Shown: one piece after another, positions 44,024 to 51,806 of the stretch | Position numbering within the stretch: position 1 is the stretch's first letter | Layout of the letters: every line of letters begins with the position of its first letter | NCBI GenBank assembly: GCA_027313705.1 | Contig: DAHVDE010000038.1 | Span: forward strand, 1-64,000 | Direction of reading: 5' to 3' | From: Actinomycetota bacterium | GTDB taxonomy: Bacteria; Actinomycetota; Actinomycetes; Streptosporangiales; Streptosporangiaceae | Length of the DNA stretch: 64,000 nt | Notes under the pieces: generated by a model | What the model saw: only the letters and a program-made list of their open reading frames with translations | The model's database searches: none | What the model was told of the DNA's origin: nothing | Program-made: the position numbers and the translations under genes

Positions 44024-45012
44024 TGGAGTTCCGCAATCTTGGCCGGAGTGGCCTGGTCGTAAGCGAGATCGCCTTCGGCAACTGGCTGACGCACGGCTCC
44101 CAGATCGCGGAGGAGGCCGCAAAAGACTGCGTGCACGCGGCCCTCGACGAAGGCATCACGACCTTCGACACCGCCGACGTCTACGCGAACACCGCCGCCG
44201 AGTCGGTGCTCGGCCGGGCGCTGCACGGCATCAGGCGGGAGTCGCTGGAGATCTGCACGAAGGTGTTCTGGCCAACCGGGCCAGGTCGCAACGACCGCGG
44301 CCTGTCACGCAAGCACATCATGGAGTCTGCGCACGCATCGCTGCGGCGACTCGGCGTTGACTACATCGACTTGTACCAGGCGCACAGGTTCGACCACGGC
44401 ACGCCACTCGAAGAGACCATGCGGGCCTTCGACGACCTGGTACGCCAGGGCAAGATCCTCTATGTAGGCGTGTCTGAGTGGCGGGCAGAGGAGATCGCGG
44501 CCGCGTTGCGCATCGCCGGCCAGCTCGGCCTTGACCGCATTGTCTCCAACCAGCCGCAGTACAACATGATCTGGCGGGTCATCGAGGCAGAAGTGGTCCC
44601 GCTGTCGCTCGAGGAGGGCATCGGGCAGATCGTCTGGTCACCGATCGCCCAGGGCGTGCTGACAGGCAAGTACCTGCCAGGTGCGGCGCCGCCGGCCGGA
44701 TCGCGCGCCGCGGACCAGCGCGGGTCCAGGGTCATCAGCGAACTGCTGACCGGCGAGGTGCTGAATGCCGTGCAGGAACTGCGTCAGGTGGCGCAGGAGG
44801 CCGGCCTGCTCCTGTCGCAGCTAGCGGTCGCCTGGACGCTGCAAAATCCGGCCGTAAGCGCCGCGATCATCGGCGCGAGCAGGCCAGAGCATGTTCGCGA
44901 GAACGTGAAGGCGGCAGGCGTGCGACTCGAACCTGAGCTGATGGCCAGGATCGACGAGATCATGCGCCCTGTGATCGTCAGCGACCCGGAGCGCACTCAG
45001 AGCCCGCAGTAA
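44023..45012 (+). CDS. Aldo/keto reductase (potassium-channel beta-subunit type)
   Basis: The 329-residue NADPH-dependent reductase begins MEFRNLGRSGLVVSEIAFGNW. The catalytic tetrad is represented by FDTADVYANTAAES (D, Y), CTKVF (K) and the histidine of YQAHRFD. QYNMIWRVIEAEVVP and IIGASRPEHVRENV form the cofactor part. Substrate unknown. Start ATG overlaps the DUF3043 stop (TGATG), so the two are coupled. Confidence 0.9.
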   Translation: MEFRNLGRSGLVVSEIAFGNWLTHGSQIAEEAAKDCVHAALDEGITTFDTADVYANTAAESVLGRALHGIRRESLEICTKVFWPTGPGRNDRGLSRKHIMESAHASLRRLGVDYIDLYQAHRFDHGTPLEETMRAFDDLVRQGKILYVGVSEWRAEEIAAALRIAGQLGLDRIVSNQPQYNMIWRVIEAEVVPLSLEEGIGQIVWSPIAQGVLTGKYLPGAAPPAGSRAADQRGSRVISELLTGEVLNAVQELRQVAQEAGLLLSQLAVAWTLQNPAVSAAIIGASRPEHVRENVKAAGVRLEPELMARIDEIMRPVIVSDPERTQSPQ

Positions 45013-45049
45013 CGGTCCCTAGGCGGCACCCATGACCTGCCGCAGCGCG

Positions 45050-45259
45050 TCAGTCCTGCGGGTGCAGGCTCATCGGACCGTACTCGATCCTGCCATCTTC
45101 AAGCAGGCTGACCTGGTCAACGCCCGACTCGAGCAGGCTGCGCCAGTGCTCGCCCAGCCAGGTCTCCGCGTCCCCTTGACTACCGAAAGTCTCCCTGGGC
45201 AGCCCGCGCGCGGTAGCCGCCGTCCCGTCCGCCTTCTGGTACTGCCAGGTCCAGGTCAT
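45050..45259 (-). CDS. Small conserved actinobacterial protein
   Basis: The 69-residue protein (start MTWTWQYQKADGTA, middle ETFGSQGDAETWLGEHW, end EDGRIEYGPMSLHPQD) is acidic, without Cys or membrane segments. I recognise it as a widespread actinobacterial hypothetical family but not its function. It is convergent with the aldo/keto reductase. Confidence 0.7.
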   Translation of the reverse strand: MTWTWQYQKADGTAATARGLPRETFGSQGDAETWLGEHWRSLLESGVDQVSLLEDGRIEYGPMSLHPQD

Positions 45260-45418
45260 GGCTGACAGCGTATGACCGCGGCCCGCGCGGACCGGCGCCG
45301 GCTCCCCTGCGGCGCACCGCGGTTCTGGCGTGCCGCAAGCAGGCTGGCGAGGCGTGACTTGACCGCAATTAACGTCGATCGCGGATTCCGCGAGTGAACA
45401 TGGCCAGGTAGCACGCGG

Positions 45419-45432
45419 GAACTGTTAAGTTC
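45419..45432. promoter_or_regulatory. Short inverted repeat upstream of the PfkB gene
   Basis: GAACT-GTTA-AGTTC is a perfect 5-4-5 inverted repeat about 95 bases before the PfkB-family start, in a comparatively AT-rich stretch that probably holds the promoter. Operator function is a guess. Confidence 0.25.
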
Positions 45433-45525
45433 TAAAGCCTAGGACGCCGCAGGCAAATGCCTGACGTCGGTCAGCAGGCAAGACCAGCAACAGGCAAGAC
45501 CAGCAGATCAAGGTGGTGGACGGCA

Positions 45526-46419
45526 TTGGCGCGCGTTGTCGTCGTTGGTGACCTCATGACCGACACCGTCGCACATGCGATGCTGCCGCTGGCCAAGGCC
45601 AGCGATACGCCCGCGACGGTAACCATGCATGGCGGCGGTTCTGGCGCCAACATCGCCGCCTGGCTGGCGGTGGACGGCACCGAAGTGGCCTTCGTCGGGC
45701 GGCGCGGCGCCGACATCGCGGGCAGGAACAGGGACATGGAACTCATGGGCTACGGCGTTGACGCCAGGCTCGTGATGGACCCGGAGCGGCCGACGGGTAC
45801 CTGCGTGGTCATGGTCACCCATAAGGGCGATCAGACCATGATGTCTGACCCGGGCGCCAACGCCGCCCTGTCGCCTGATGACCTGCCCAAGGACCTGTTC
45901 ACTCCTGGCTGTCACTTGCACGTGTCCGGTTACACCCTACTTAACGCCAGCTCCAGGCAAGCTACCCTGGCCGCGATCGCGATGGCCAGGCGCGCGGGCA
46001 TGACGATTTCGGTGGACGGCGCCTCTTCCGCTCCGCTCGAGCGGGCAGGTGCCGAGCCCTTCCTGCAGATGACCAACGGCGCCGTGCTGTTGTTCGTGAA
46101 CGCCGACCAGGGCCGGGTGCTTACCGGCAGGTCCGAGCCTGAGCAGGCCGCCAGGGTACTCAATGCCTGGTACCCGCACGTTGTCATGAAGCTTGCCGAC
46201 CAGGGCGCGCTCTTCTACGCCAACGGCAGGCCAGATCCGGTCAGAGTGCCCGCGCCTCCCGTCGAGCGCATCGTGGACCGCACCGGCGCCGGAGACGCGT
46301 TCTGCGCGGGCTTCCTGCCCGCCTGGCTGGACAAGAAGCCACCGCACGAGGCACTGACCAGCGGCTGTCGGCTGGCCGCCATGGCACTTGGCCTCGTCGG
46401 CGCCAGGCCGCTCCTTTAG
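45526..46419 (+). CDS. PfkB-family carbohydrate kinase
   Basis: The 297-residue kinase starts at TTG 45526 after AAGGTGGTGG. Motifs: VVVVGDLMTDTVAHAM, HGGGSGANIAAWLAVDGTEVAFVGRRGAD (substrate lid), NADQGRVLTGRSEP and the anion hole DRTGAGDAFCAGFLPAWL. Sugar substrate unknown; ribokinase or 2-keto-3-deoxygluconate type both fit. It is monocistronic. The stop lies within a 17-bp tandem duplication. Confidence 0.85.
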   Translation: MARVVVVGDLMTDTVAHAMLPLAKASDTPATVTMHGGGSGANIAAWLAVDGTEVAFVGRRGADIAGRNRDMELMGYGVDARLVMDPERPTGTCVVMVTHKGDQTMMSDPGANAALSPDDLPKDLFTPGCHLHVSGYTLLNASSRQATLAAIAMARRAGMTISVDGASSAPLERAGAEPFLQMTNGAVLLFVNADQGRVLTGRSEPEQAARVLNAWYPHVVMKLADQGALFYANGRPDPVRVPAPPVERIVDRTGAGDAFCAGFLPAWLDKKPPHEALTSGCRLAAMALGLVGARPLL

Positions 46420-46435
46420 CCAGGCCGCTCCTTTA
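46402..46435 (+). repeat. 17-bp tandem duplication across a stop codon
   Basis: GCCAGGCCGCTCCTTTA is duplicated head to tail (46402-46418 and 46419-46435). The first copy supplies the last residues and, with the next G, the TAG stop of the PfkB-type gene. The second copy is noncoding. Confidence 0.85.
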
Positions 46436-46511
46436 GCCAGCCGCCTGACCCGGCCGGTCCGGCCGAGCGCGCCGGGTCCTGGCTGTCGCCAGCGCACGGC
46501 AGAATATCGGC

Positions 46512-49076
46512 ATGGCACGCAGCAGTAGGACAACCCCGCCTCCAGAAGACTTCGAGGAAAACATCGTCGACATCGACGTCACCGACGAGATGCGCGGCAG
46601 CTACCTCGAGTACGCGTACTCGGTGATCTACCAGCGGGCACTGCCCGACGCGCGCGATGGCCTCAAGCCGGTGCAACGCCGGATCTTGTACCAGATGGCG
46701 GAGATGGGCCTGCGACCTGACCGGCCGCATGTCAAGTGCGCCCGTGTCGTCGGCGAGGTGATGGGCCGTCTGCACCCGCACGGCGACGGCGCGATCTACG
46801 ACGCGCTTGTCCGCCTGGCGCAGCCGTTCGCGATGCGGCTGCCGATGGTCGACGGCCACGGGAATTTCGGCTCGCAGGGCAACGACGATCCGCCCGCTGC
46901 CATGCGGTACACCGAGGCACGCCCGGCCGTCGCCGCTGTCGAGATGACCGCTTCACTCGACGAGGACACGGTCGACTTCATACCGAACTACGACGGCACA
47001 GAGACCCAGCCGGAAGTCCTGCCATCTGGCCTGCCGAACCTCCTGGTCAACGGTGCGGCCGGGATCGCGGTCGGGATGGCGACGAACATGGCGCCGCATA
47101 ATCTCGCCGAGGTCATCGCGGCCGCCAGGCACCTGATTGCCAACCCTGACGCTGCCCTCGACGAGCTCATGCGGTTCGTGCCAGGCCCGGACCTGCCCAC
47201 CGGCGGCAAGATCGTCGGACTTGACGGCATCAGGGATGCGTACGAGACCGGGCGAGGCATCTTCAAGACCCGCGCCGTGGCCAAGGTAGAGCAGATCACT
47301 GCACGCCGGTCAGGCATCGTGATCACCGAACTGCCTTACGGCGTCGGCCCCGAGAAGATCAGGGAGCGCATCAAGGACCTGGTGCAGGCCAAGAAGCTGC
47401 AAGGCGTGGCCGATGTCGTCGACCTGACCGACCGCACCAAGGGCCTGCGGCTGGTGATCGAGATCCGCAGCGGATTTCACCCTGAAGCGGTGCTCGAGAA
47501 GCTGTACCAGCTCACCCCGCTAGAAGACACGTTCGGAATCAACAACGTCGCGCTGGTCGGCGGCCAGCCTCGGGTGCTCGGCCTGCGTGAACTGCTCGAG
47601 ATCTACGTCGAGCACCGGCTTGAGGTAGTGCGCCGCCGCACCGATTTCCGTCGCAGGAAGCGTACCGACAGGCTTCACCTGGTCGACGGCATCATCATCG
47701 CCCTGCTGAACATCGACGAAGTAATCCAGATCATCAGGACCAGTGACGACGCTGCTGACGCCAAGCAACGCCTGATATCCGTCTTCGACCTGTCAGATAT
47801 CCAGGCGCAGTACATTCTCGACACTCCGTTGCGCCGCCTGACCAGGTACGACAAGCTCGAACTCGAACGCGAGCAGGAGACGCTGCGCACCGAGATCGCC
47901 GACCTGACCGCGATACTCGACTCCGACGAGAAGCTGCGCGAACTGGTTTCCGCTGAGCTAGCCGCCGTCGCGGAGAAGTTCGGTACCCCGCGCCGCACCG
48001 TGCTTCTCGAAGCCAGCGGGGTGACCAGGACAGCAGCGGTGCCGCTCGAGGTCGCCGACGACCCCTGCACCGTGCTGCTGTCCTCGGCCGGCCTGCTGGC
48101 CAGGACCGCCGCGGTAAAGCCGGCCACCGCGCAGCAGGAGCTACCGGAAGAAATTCTTCAGCCGCCAGCGAGCACCGGCGAGTCGCCGGGCAGGAAGCCT
48201 TCAGGCACGACGGGCAAGCAGGCAGAACCACGCAGCGCCCACGATGTGATCGTGTCTGCCGTCCACTCGACGGCCCGCGGCTCTATCGGCGCGCTGACCT
48301 CGCATGGCAGGCTCATCAGGCTTGGCGTGCTCGAACTGCCTGCCTTGCCGCCGACCGCGCACTCCCCTGGCCTGTCAGGCGGCGCCCCGATCACCGAGTT
48401 CGTGTCGACCGAGCGCGGGGAGACCGTGGTGGCGATCGTGGCAGCCGACGCGGCGGGCGCAGGTCTTGCAATCGGCACCGCCCATGGCGTAGTCAAGCGG
48501 GTAGCCCCCGACTATCCGCAGAACCTGACCGATTTCGAGGTGATCGCGCTCAAGGATGGCGACCGGGTCGTCGGCGCCGTTCAACTCGGTGAAGAAGGTG
48601 AGGAAGAACAGGACCTGGTGTTCATCACCAGCGATGCTCAGCTGCTCAGGTTCGCCGCCAGTTCAGTACGCCCGCAGGGTCGTGCGGCCGCTGGCATGGC
48701 CGGGATCAGGCTCGCTCCGCGAGCGACCGTGATCTGGTTCGGTGCCGTGGAACCCGAGGAAGGTCCGTACGAGCCTGTCGTGGTCACTGTGGCTGGCGCC
48801 GCTGGCGCGCTGCCTGGCACTACCGCGGCGAGCGTCAAGGTCATGCCCTACACCGAGTACCCGCCCAAGGGACGGGCCACCGGCGGGGTCCGCTGCCACA
48901 GGTTCCTGAAAGGCGAGGACACCCTGGTCCTGGCCTGGGCCGGACCAGGCCAGGCCAGAGCGGCCACGGCGGCTGGTACCCCGGTGCAACTCCCGTCGCC
49001 TGAAGGTCGCAGGGACGGCTCAGGTGAACGAGTACGCGAGCCGATCGCCGCCGTAGGCGGCTCCGCCCCAGCTTGA
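46512..49076 (+). CDS. parC: DNA topoisomerase IV/gyrase subunit A (ParC-like)
   Basis: The 854-residue type II topoisomerase A subunit breaks and rejoins DNA. It has ARDGLKPVQRRILYQM, RLHPHGDGAIYDAL (quinolone region), the active tyrosine in AAMRYTEARPA (Y133), LLVNGAAGIAVGMATNMAPHNL and GVADVVDLTDRTKGLRLVIEIR. The C-terminal beta-pinwheel is present but the GyrA box QRRGGRG is missing, so it is the ParC-like second A subunit known in streptomycetes. The residue matching GyrA Ser83 is glycine (G93). CAGAAT lies six bases before the ATG, so the mRNA may be leaderless. The B subunit is not adjacent in the window. Confidence 0.92.
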   Translation: MARSSRTTPPPEDFEENIVDIDVTDEMRGSYLEYAYSVIYQRALPDARDGLKPVQRRILYQMAEMGLRPDRPHVKCARVVGEVMGRLHPHGDGAIYDALVRLAQPFAMRLPMVDGHGNFGSQGNDDPPAAMRYTEARPAVAAVEMTASLDEDTVDFIPNYDGTETQPEVLPSGLPNLLVNGAAGIAVGMATNMAPHNLAEVIAAARHLIANPDAALDELMRFVPGPDLPTGGKIVGLDGIRDAYETGRGIFKTRAVAKVEQITARRSGIVITELPYGVGPEKIRERIKDLVQAKKLQGVADVVDLTDRTKGLRLVIEIRSGFHPEAVLEKLYQLTPLEDTFGINNVALVGGQPRVLGLRELLEIYVEHRLEVVRRRTDFRRRKRTDRLHLVDGIIIALLNIDEVIQIIRTSDDAADAKQRLISVFDLSDIQAQYILDTPLRRLTRYDKLELEREQETLRTEIADLTAILDSDEKLRELVSAELAAVAEKFGTPRRTVLLEASGVTRTAAVPLEVADDPCTVLLSSAGLLARTAAVKPATAQQELPEEILQPPASTGESPGRKPSGTTGKQAEPRSAHDVIVSAVHSTARGSIGALTSHGRLIRLGVLELPALPPTAHSPGLSGGAPITEFVSTERGETVVAIVAADAAGAGLAIGTAHGVVKRVAPDYPQNLTDFEVIALKDGDRVVGAVQLGEEGEEEQDLVFITSDAQLLRFAASSVRPQGRAAAGMAGIRLAPRATVIWFGAVEPEEGPYEPVVVTVAGAAGALPGTTAASVKVMPYTEYPPKGRATGGVRCHRFLKGEDTLVLAWAGPGQARAATAAGTPVQLPSPEGRRDGSGERVREPIAAVGGSAPA

Positions 49077-49144
49077 GCGAGTTCTAGCAGTTCATTAGCT
49101 TAGTTTCGGCTGATCTACAGCTTGGCGGGCCATTGTTCTTAGAT

Positions 49145-49166
49145 GGCGGGCCCGGCCGGGCCCGCC
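49145..49166. terminator. 22-bp perfect GC palindrome after parC
   Basis: GGCGGGCCCGGCCGGGCCCGCC is fully self-complementary and lies about 70 bases beyond the parC stop. It is likely to be the parC terminator, without U-run. Confidence 0.5.
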
Positions 49167-49195
49167 GCCAACGTCCACCAAGCAGGAGCGAACCC

Positions 49196-49438
49196 GTGGC
49201 TACAGTGGCAGCAACCAGGGCACGGCGCCTGATTTCGGCCGTCGCTCCTCCCTTCGGCCAGGACGCGACCGCCGCAGTGCTCACTGAGCAGGCTCACCAG
49301 GCGGCAGGCACCGCCGATCCGGTGTCCGACGCTGATAAAGGCGCAGCGCTCGTTGCCGATCGCCGCCACCAGGAAGCAACGGATTCGCGCTTCAGTCCGT
49401 CTAATGCAGAAAGCACGTCACGTCACTGGACCCATTAG
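49196..49438 (+). CDS. Possible small protein, unrecognised
   Basis: In the 518-bp gap between parC and the aminotransferase, a GTG frame of 80 residues (start VATVAATRARRLISAVAPPFG) follows AGGAG at a suitable distance. It is Ala-rich with a polar C-terminus and resembles no family I know. It may be noncoding. Confidence 0.22.
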   Translation: MATVAATRARRLISAVAPPFGQDATAAVLTEQAHQAAGTADPVSDADKGAALVADRRHQEATDSRFSPSNAESTSRHWTH

Positions 49439-49483
49439 TAGCCGCCAGCGGGCGACTACCACACCACATACCGCATACCCGGT

Positions 49484-49552
49484 GGCCCGGGTAGCGACGA
49501 ACCCGGGCCTAGGCGGGGGGCGACCAGCGGGCACGTAATGGTCACCCCCCGC
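49484..49552 (-). terminator. Two consecutive hairpins after the aminotransferase gene
   Basis: GGCCCGGGT/ACCCGGGCC (49484-49509) is a 9-bp stem with an 8-base loop. GCGGGGGG-C-GACC pairs with GGTC-A-CCCCCCGC (49513-49552), a 12-bp stem with one mismatch. Both lie downstream of the minus-strand aminotransferase stop and also face parC, so they may insulate the gene cluster from the core genome. Confidence 0.6.
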
Positions 49553-49594
49553 AGAAAGGCCCTTCAGTCCGGCGCCGTCGACCCCAGCGTCCGG

Positions 49595-50923
49595 CTAGCT
49601 CAGCCGGTCAGCGACGAGGGCGGCGAACCGGTCGAGGCCTTCCTCAAGCGCCTGCGGCGTCATCTGGCTGCACGCGAGCCTGGCCTGGTGCGACCCTCCT
49701 GCTCCGGCATAGAAGTGGCTCATCGGTGTCCAGAGCACGCCGTGCGCCCGAGCCGAGTACTCCATCAGTTCGTCATCAGCGACGAACGGCAGCGTCACTA
49801 CCGCGAAGAACCCGCCGGTCGGCGTGTTCCAGGTGACCGGCGACCCAGCCGGGAACCTGCGGTGCAGGCCGTCAAGCAAACGGCGCATGTTGGCCAGGTA
49901 ATGCGCGGTCTCACGCTCGTTGGCCTTGGCCAGGGAAAAATCGTTGAGCAGCAGCTTTCCCCCGATCACGGCCTGGGCCACGGCGGGCGTGTTGACAGTG
50001 ATCATGCTCTTGATCCGGCCCAGGTAGTCGGCAAGCAGGCTGACATGGCCTGAATCGGCAGCGACCCGCTGGTCGGCCACGGTGAACCCGACTCGTGCTC
50101 CGGGGAATCCCACCTTGGCGAAAGACCCGATATAGATGACCTGCCTGCGGGTGTCGAGTGCCTTGAGCGTGGGCAGGTGCTCGCCCGAGTGGAACGTGCC
50201 GTACGGGTTGTCTTCGATCAGCAAGATCTCCTCGGCGGCCGCCACCTCGAGCAGGCGCCGCCTGGTGGCCAGGCTCATGCTTACCCCAGATGGGTTCGCG
50301 AAGTCCGGCATCAGATAGCACGCACGGACCCTGAGCCCGGCGCTCCTGGCGCGGCGGACCGTGGTCACCAGGTCGTCGAGGTCAATGCCGTCATCGCCGC
50401 CGCGCACGGGCCAGACCGGCAGATCGGCCAGCCGGGCGGCACCGGTCAGCCCGACATAGCTCGGCGACACGGAAAGCAGCACGTCGCTCTGATCGGCGCG
50501 AAGCGCCCGCAGCACGGCGAACATGCCTTCCTGGAAACCGACGGTCACCACGATCGCGGCAGGATCAGCCGCGATGCCCTCGTCGGTCTCCAGGTACCTG
50601 GCCACAAGTTCGCCGATCATGCCGTTGGTGCGGCCGTACTGGAATAGTGCCTGGTTCAGCCTGACCGTACTGAAGCCGCGCTCTGTGGTCAGGTACTCGC
50701 AGTAGGCGTCGAGGTACCTGTGGATCAAGCCGACGTCGAAGAACTGCTCGCAAGGTCGCCCGGAGGCGAACGAGATCGCGTCCGGGTACCGGCCGGCAAT
50801 CTCGTTCAGGAAGTTCATCGACTCGAGTGCCGGGTCGACCAGCGAGCCGTGCAACGTGGCCGCGGCAAGGTCCGCTCCCTGAGCGACCTCGGCGAAGACA
50901 CCGGCCTGGGTGCCGCTTGTCAT
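49595..50923 (-). CDS. PLP aminotransferase, hydroxyphenylglycine-transaminase-like
   Basis: The 442-residue fold type I aminotransferase starts with SMNFLNEIAGRYPDAISFASGRPCEQFFD, which I associate with HpgT-type transaminases of phenylglycine biosynthesis. There is no MocR helix-turn-helix. PLP motifs: VTVGFQEGMFAVL, YLMPDFANPSGVSMS, IEDNPYGTF and the lysine in YIGSFAKVGFPGARVGF. The substrate is unknown; amino acid transaminases of the Aro8 type are an alternative. AAGGGATC precedes the ATG. It borders the precursor peptides and is the first gene of the putative cluster. Confidence 0.82.
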   Translation of the reverse strand: MTSGTQAGVFAEVAQGADLAAATLHGSLVDPALESMNFLNEIAGRYPDAISFASGRPCEQFFDVGLIHRYLDAYCEYLTTERGFSTVRLNQALFQYGRTNGMIGELVARYLETDEGIAADPAAIVVTVGFQEGMFAVLRALRADQSDVLLSVSPSYVGLTGAARLADLPVWPVRGGDDGIDLDDLVTTVRRARSAGLRVRACYLMPDFANPSGVSMSLATRRRLLEVAAAEEILLIEDNPYGTFHSGEHLPTLKALDTRRQVIYIGSFAKVGFPGARVGFTVADQRVAADSGHVSLLADYLGRIKSMITVNTPAVAQAVIGGKLLLNDFSLAKANERETAHYLANMRRLLDGLHRRFPAGSPVTWNTPTGGFFAVVTLPFVADDELMEYSARAHGVLWTPMSHFYAGAGGSHQARLACSQMTPQALEEGLDRFAALVADRLS

Positions 50924-51105
50924 AGCTGTTGATCCCTTCGCGTCTGATTCCCATCTTTTCGGCTAACGACCCGTTCCGCAAGGAGGCCGGCAACGCCACC
51001 CTGGCGGCCTGATGCGGCGAGTGACGGCGGACCGTAAGAGCGGCCTGACGCTGAGCAGCGAAGGGTACCCTAAGCTTCGCGGATACTTTCCGAAAAGGTA
51101 GGCGA

Positions 51106-51246
51106 ATGTCACCGTCAGGGAAGAAGCGGAATGACCGGCTCCCTATCGCCGCAGGACAACAGCATGTTCGCAGGGCTTCGGAGCTGCCAATCCGGATAAC
51201 GCGACGATGCGTACGGGACTGTCCAATCGGAAGTGACGTGGGATGA
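51106..51246 (+). CDS. Possible small protein upstream of the peptide genes
   Basis: A 46-residue frame (start MSPSGKKRNDRLPIAAGQQH) follows AAGGTAGG by four bases. It ends 12 bases before the TTGACA promoter of the peptide genes. No similarity is recognised; it contains two cysteines and many arginines. Of the 500-base gap from 50924 to 51426, the remainder holds the divergent promoter region and the peptide leader. Confidence 0.3.
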   Translation: MSPSGKKRNDRLPIAAGQQHVRRASELPIRITRRCVRDCPIGSDVG

Positions 51247-51258
51247 AGACTCCGATGC

Positions 51259-51293
51259 TTGACATATCGACCGCCCGATACCAATCTAGCCGG
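51259..51293 (+). promoter_or_regulatory. Promoter of the small peptide genes
   Basis: A perfect -35 TTGACA (51259-51264) and a -10-like CAATCT (51282-51287) are 17 bp apart. Transcription would begin near 51294, which is exactly where the duplicated unit begins. This is the best -35 hexamer noticed in the window. Confidence 0.55.
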
Positions 51294-51426
51294 TAGGTGA
51301 TCTGATCCGGGTTTGCCGGCTGGTCACTTGCGGTTCCGTGCCACGCGGTTGTTAGCCGCGACGTTAGCCGCGACCGCAGCCCGTGCCCGACGCCCATGTG
51401 GCCAGGAAACCGGAGGGAGGCGCACA

Positions 51427-51501
51427 ATGAGGGACGATCTCAAGGTTGAGAAGGACGACACCATCAAGCTCGAGAAGGACGACACCATCGTCAAGGACTA
51501 G
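51427..51501 (+). CDS. Small Lys/Asp-rich peptide A, putative ribosomal precursor
   Basis: A 24-residue peptide starting MRDDLKVEKDD, then TIKLEKDD, then TIVKD and stop. GGAGGGAGG at 51412-51420 lies six bases before the ATG. The 18-bp string GAGAAGGACGACACCATC occurs twice, 24 bp apart (51448, 51472), so the peptide holds two cores of an 8-residue unit. No Cys, no hydrophobic signal. It resembles a multi-core precursor cut out and modified by the neighbouring enzymes. A longer frame from 51313 covers the leader and is not preferred, since unit B breaks it. Confidence 0.7.
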   Translation: MRDDLKVEKDDTIKLEKDDTIVKD

Positions 51502-51639
51502 GCAGTAGGTGACCTGATCCGGGTCACCCGGCTGGTCACTTGCGGTTCCGTGCCACGCGGTTGTTAGCCGCGACATAAGCCGCGACCGCAGCCCGTGCCC
51601 GACGCCCATGTGGCCAGGAAACCGGAGGGAGGCGCACAA

Positions 51640-51732
51640 ATGAGGGATGATCTCAAGGTCGAGAAGGACGATGTAGTCGTCAAGGACCGCGACGATCTTA
51701 TCGTCAAGGACGACGTCGTAGTGAAGGACTAG
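51640..51732 (+). CDS. Small Lys/Asp-rich peptide B, putative ribosomal precursor
   Basis: A 30-residue peptide starting MRDDLKVEKDD, identical to peptide A for 11 residues, then VVVKDRDD, LIVKDD and VVVKD before the stop. It thus has three [aliphatic]-V-K-D units. GGAGGGAGG lies seven bases before the ATG. The identical start and variable repeats suggest a recognition region followed by cores. Translation of both units in one mRNA is likely, as a single promoter and a single terminator flank them. Confidence 0.7.
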   Translation: MRDDLKVEKDDVVVKDRDDLIVKDDVVVKD

Positions 51733-51752
51733 CTCTAAGCCAGCTCTTTAAC

Positions 51753-51802
51753 GATCTCCCGGGCCCGGTCCGCATCGGATCGCGACCCGGGAGATCTGTT
51801 TT
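51753..51802 (+). terminator. Intrinsic terminator after the peptide genes
   Basis: GATCTCCCGGG pairs with CCCGGGAGATC in a perfect 11-bp stem around a 22-base loop, followed by TGTTTT. It lies 20 bases after the stop of peptide B and just beyond the end of the convergent CoA ligase gene. Confidence 0.85.
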
Positions 51803-51806
51803 CCGG

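Larger units (their letters stand above)
51294..51732 (+). repeat. Tandem duplication of a leader-plus-peptide unit (212 bp)
   Basis: Unit A is 51294-51505 and unit B 51506-51732. Both begin TAGGTGA(T/C)CTGATCCGGGT and stay nearly identical through the ribosome site and the first codons. Shared leader elements include CGCGGTTGTTAGCCGCG (hairpin) and a second AGCCGCG. Unit B has one extra A just before its ATG. The units diverge only inside the peptide frames, in the part after codon 11. Confidence 0.9.

Noticed and set aside
49441-49594. tRNA-like folding in the gap before the aminotransferase
   Set aside because: The two hairpins lack anticodon and T-arm sequences; they are better read as terminators.
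51143-51639. Two similar minus-strand frames (51143-51427 and 51364-51639) that look like a repeated protein family
   Set aside because: They are mirror images of the duplicated leader units on the plus strand. They have no ribosome site, and the second is frame-shifted relative to the first where the units differ.
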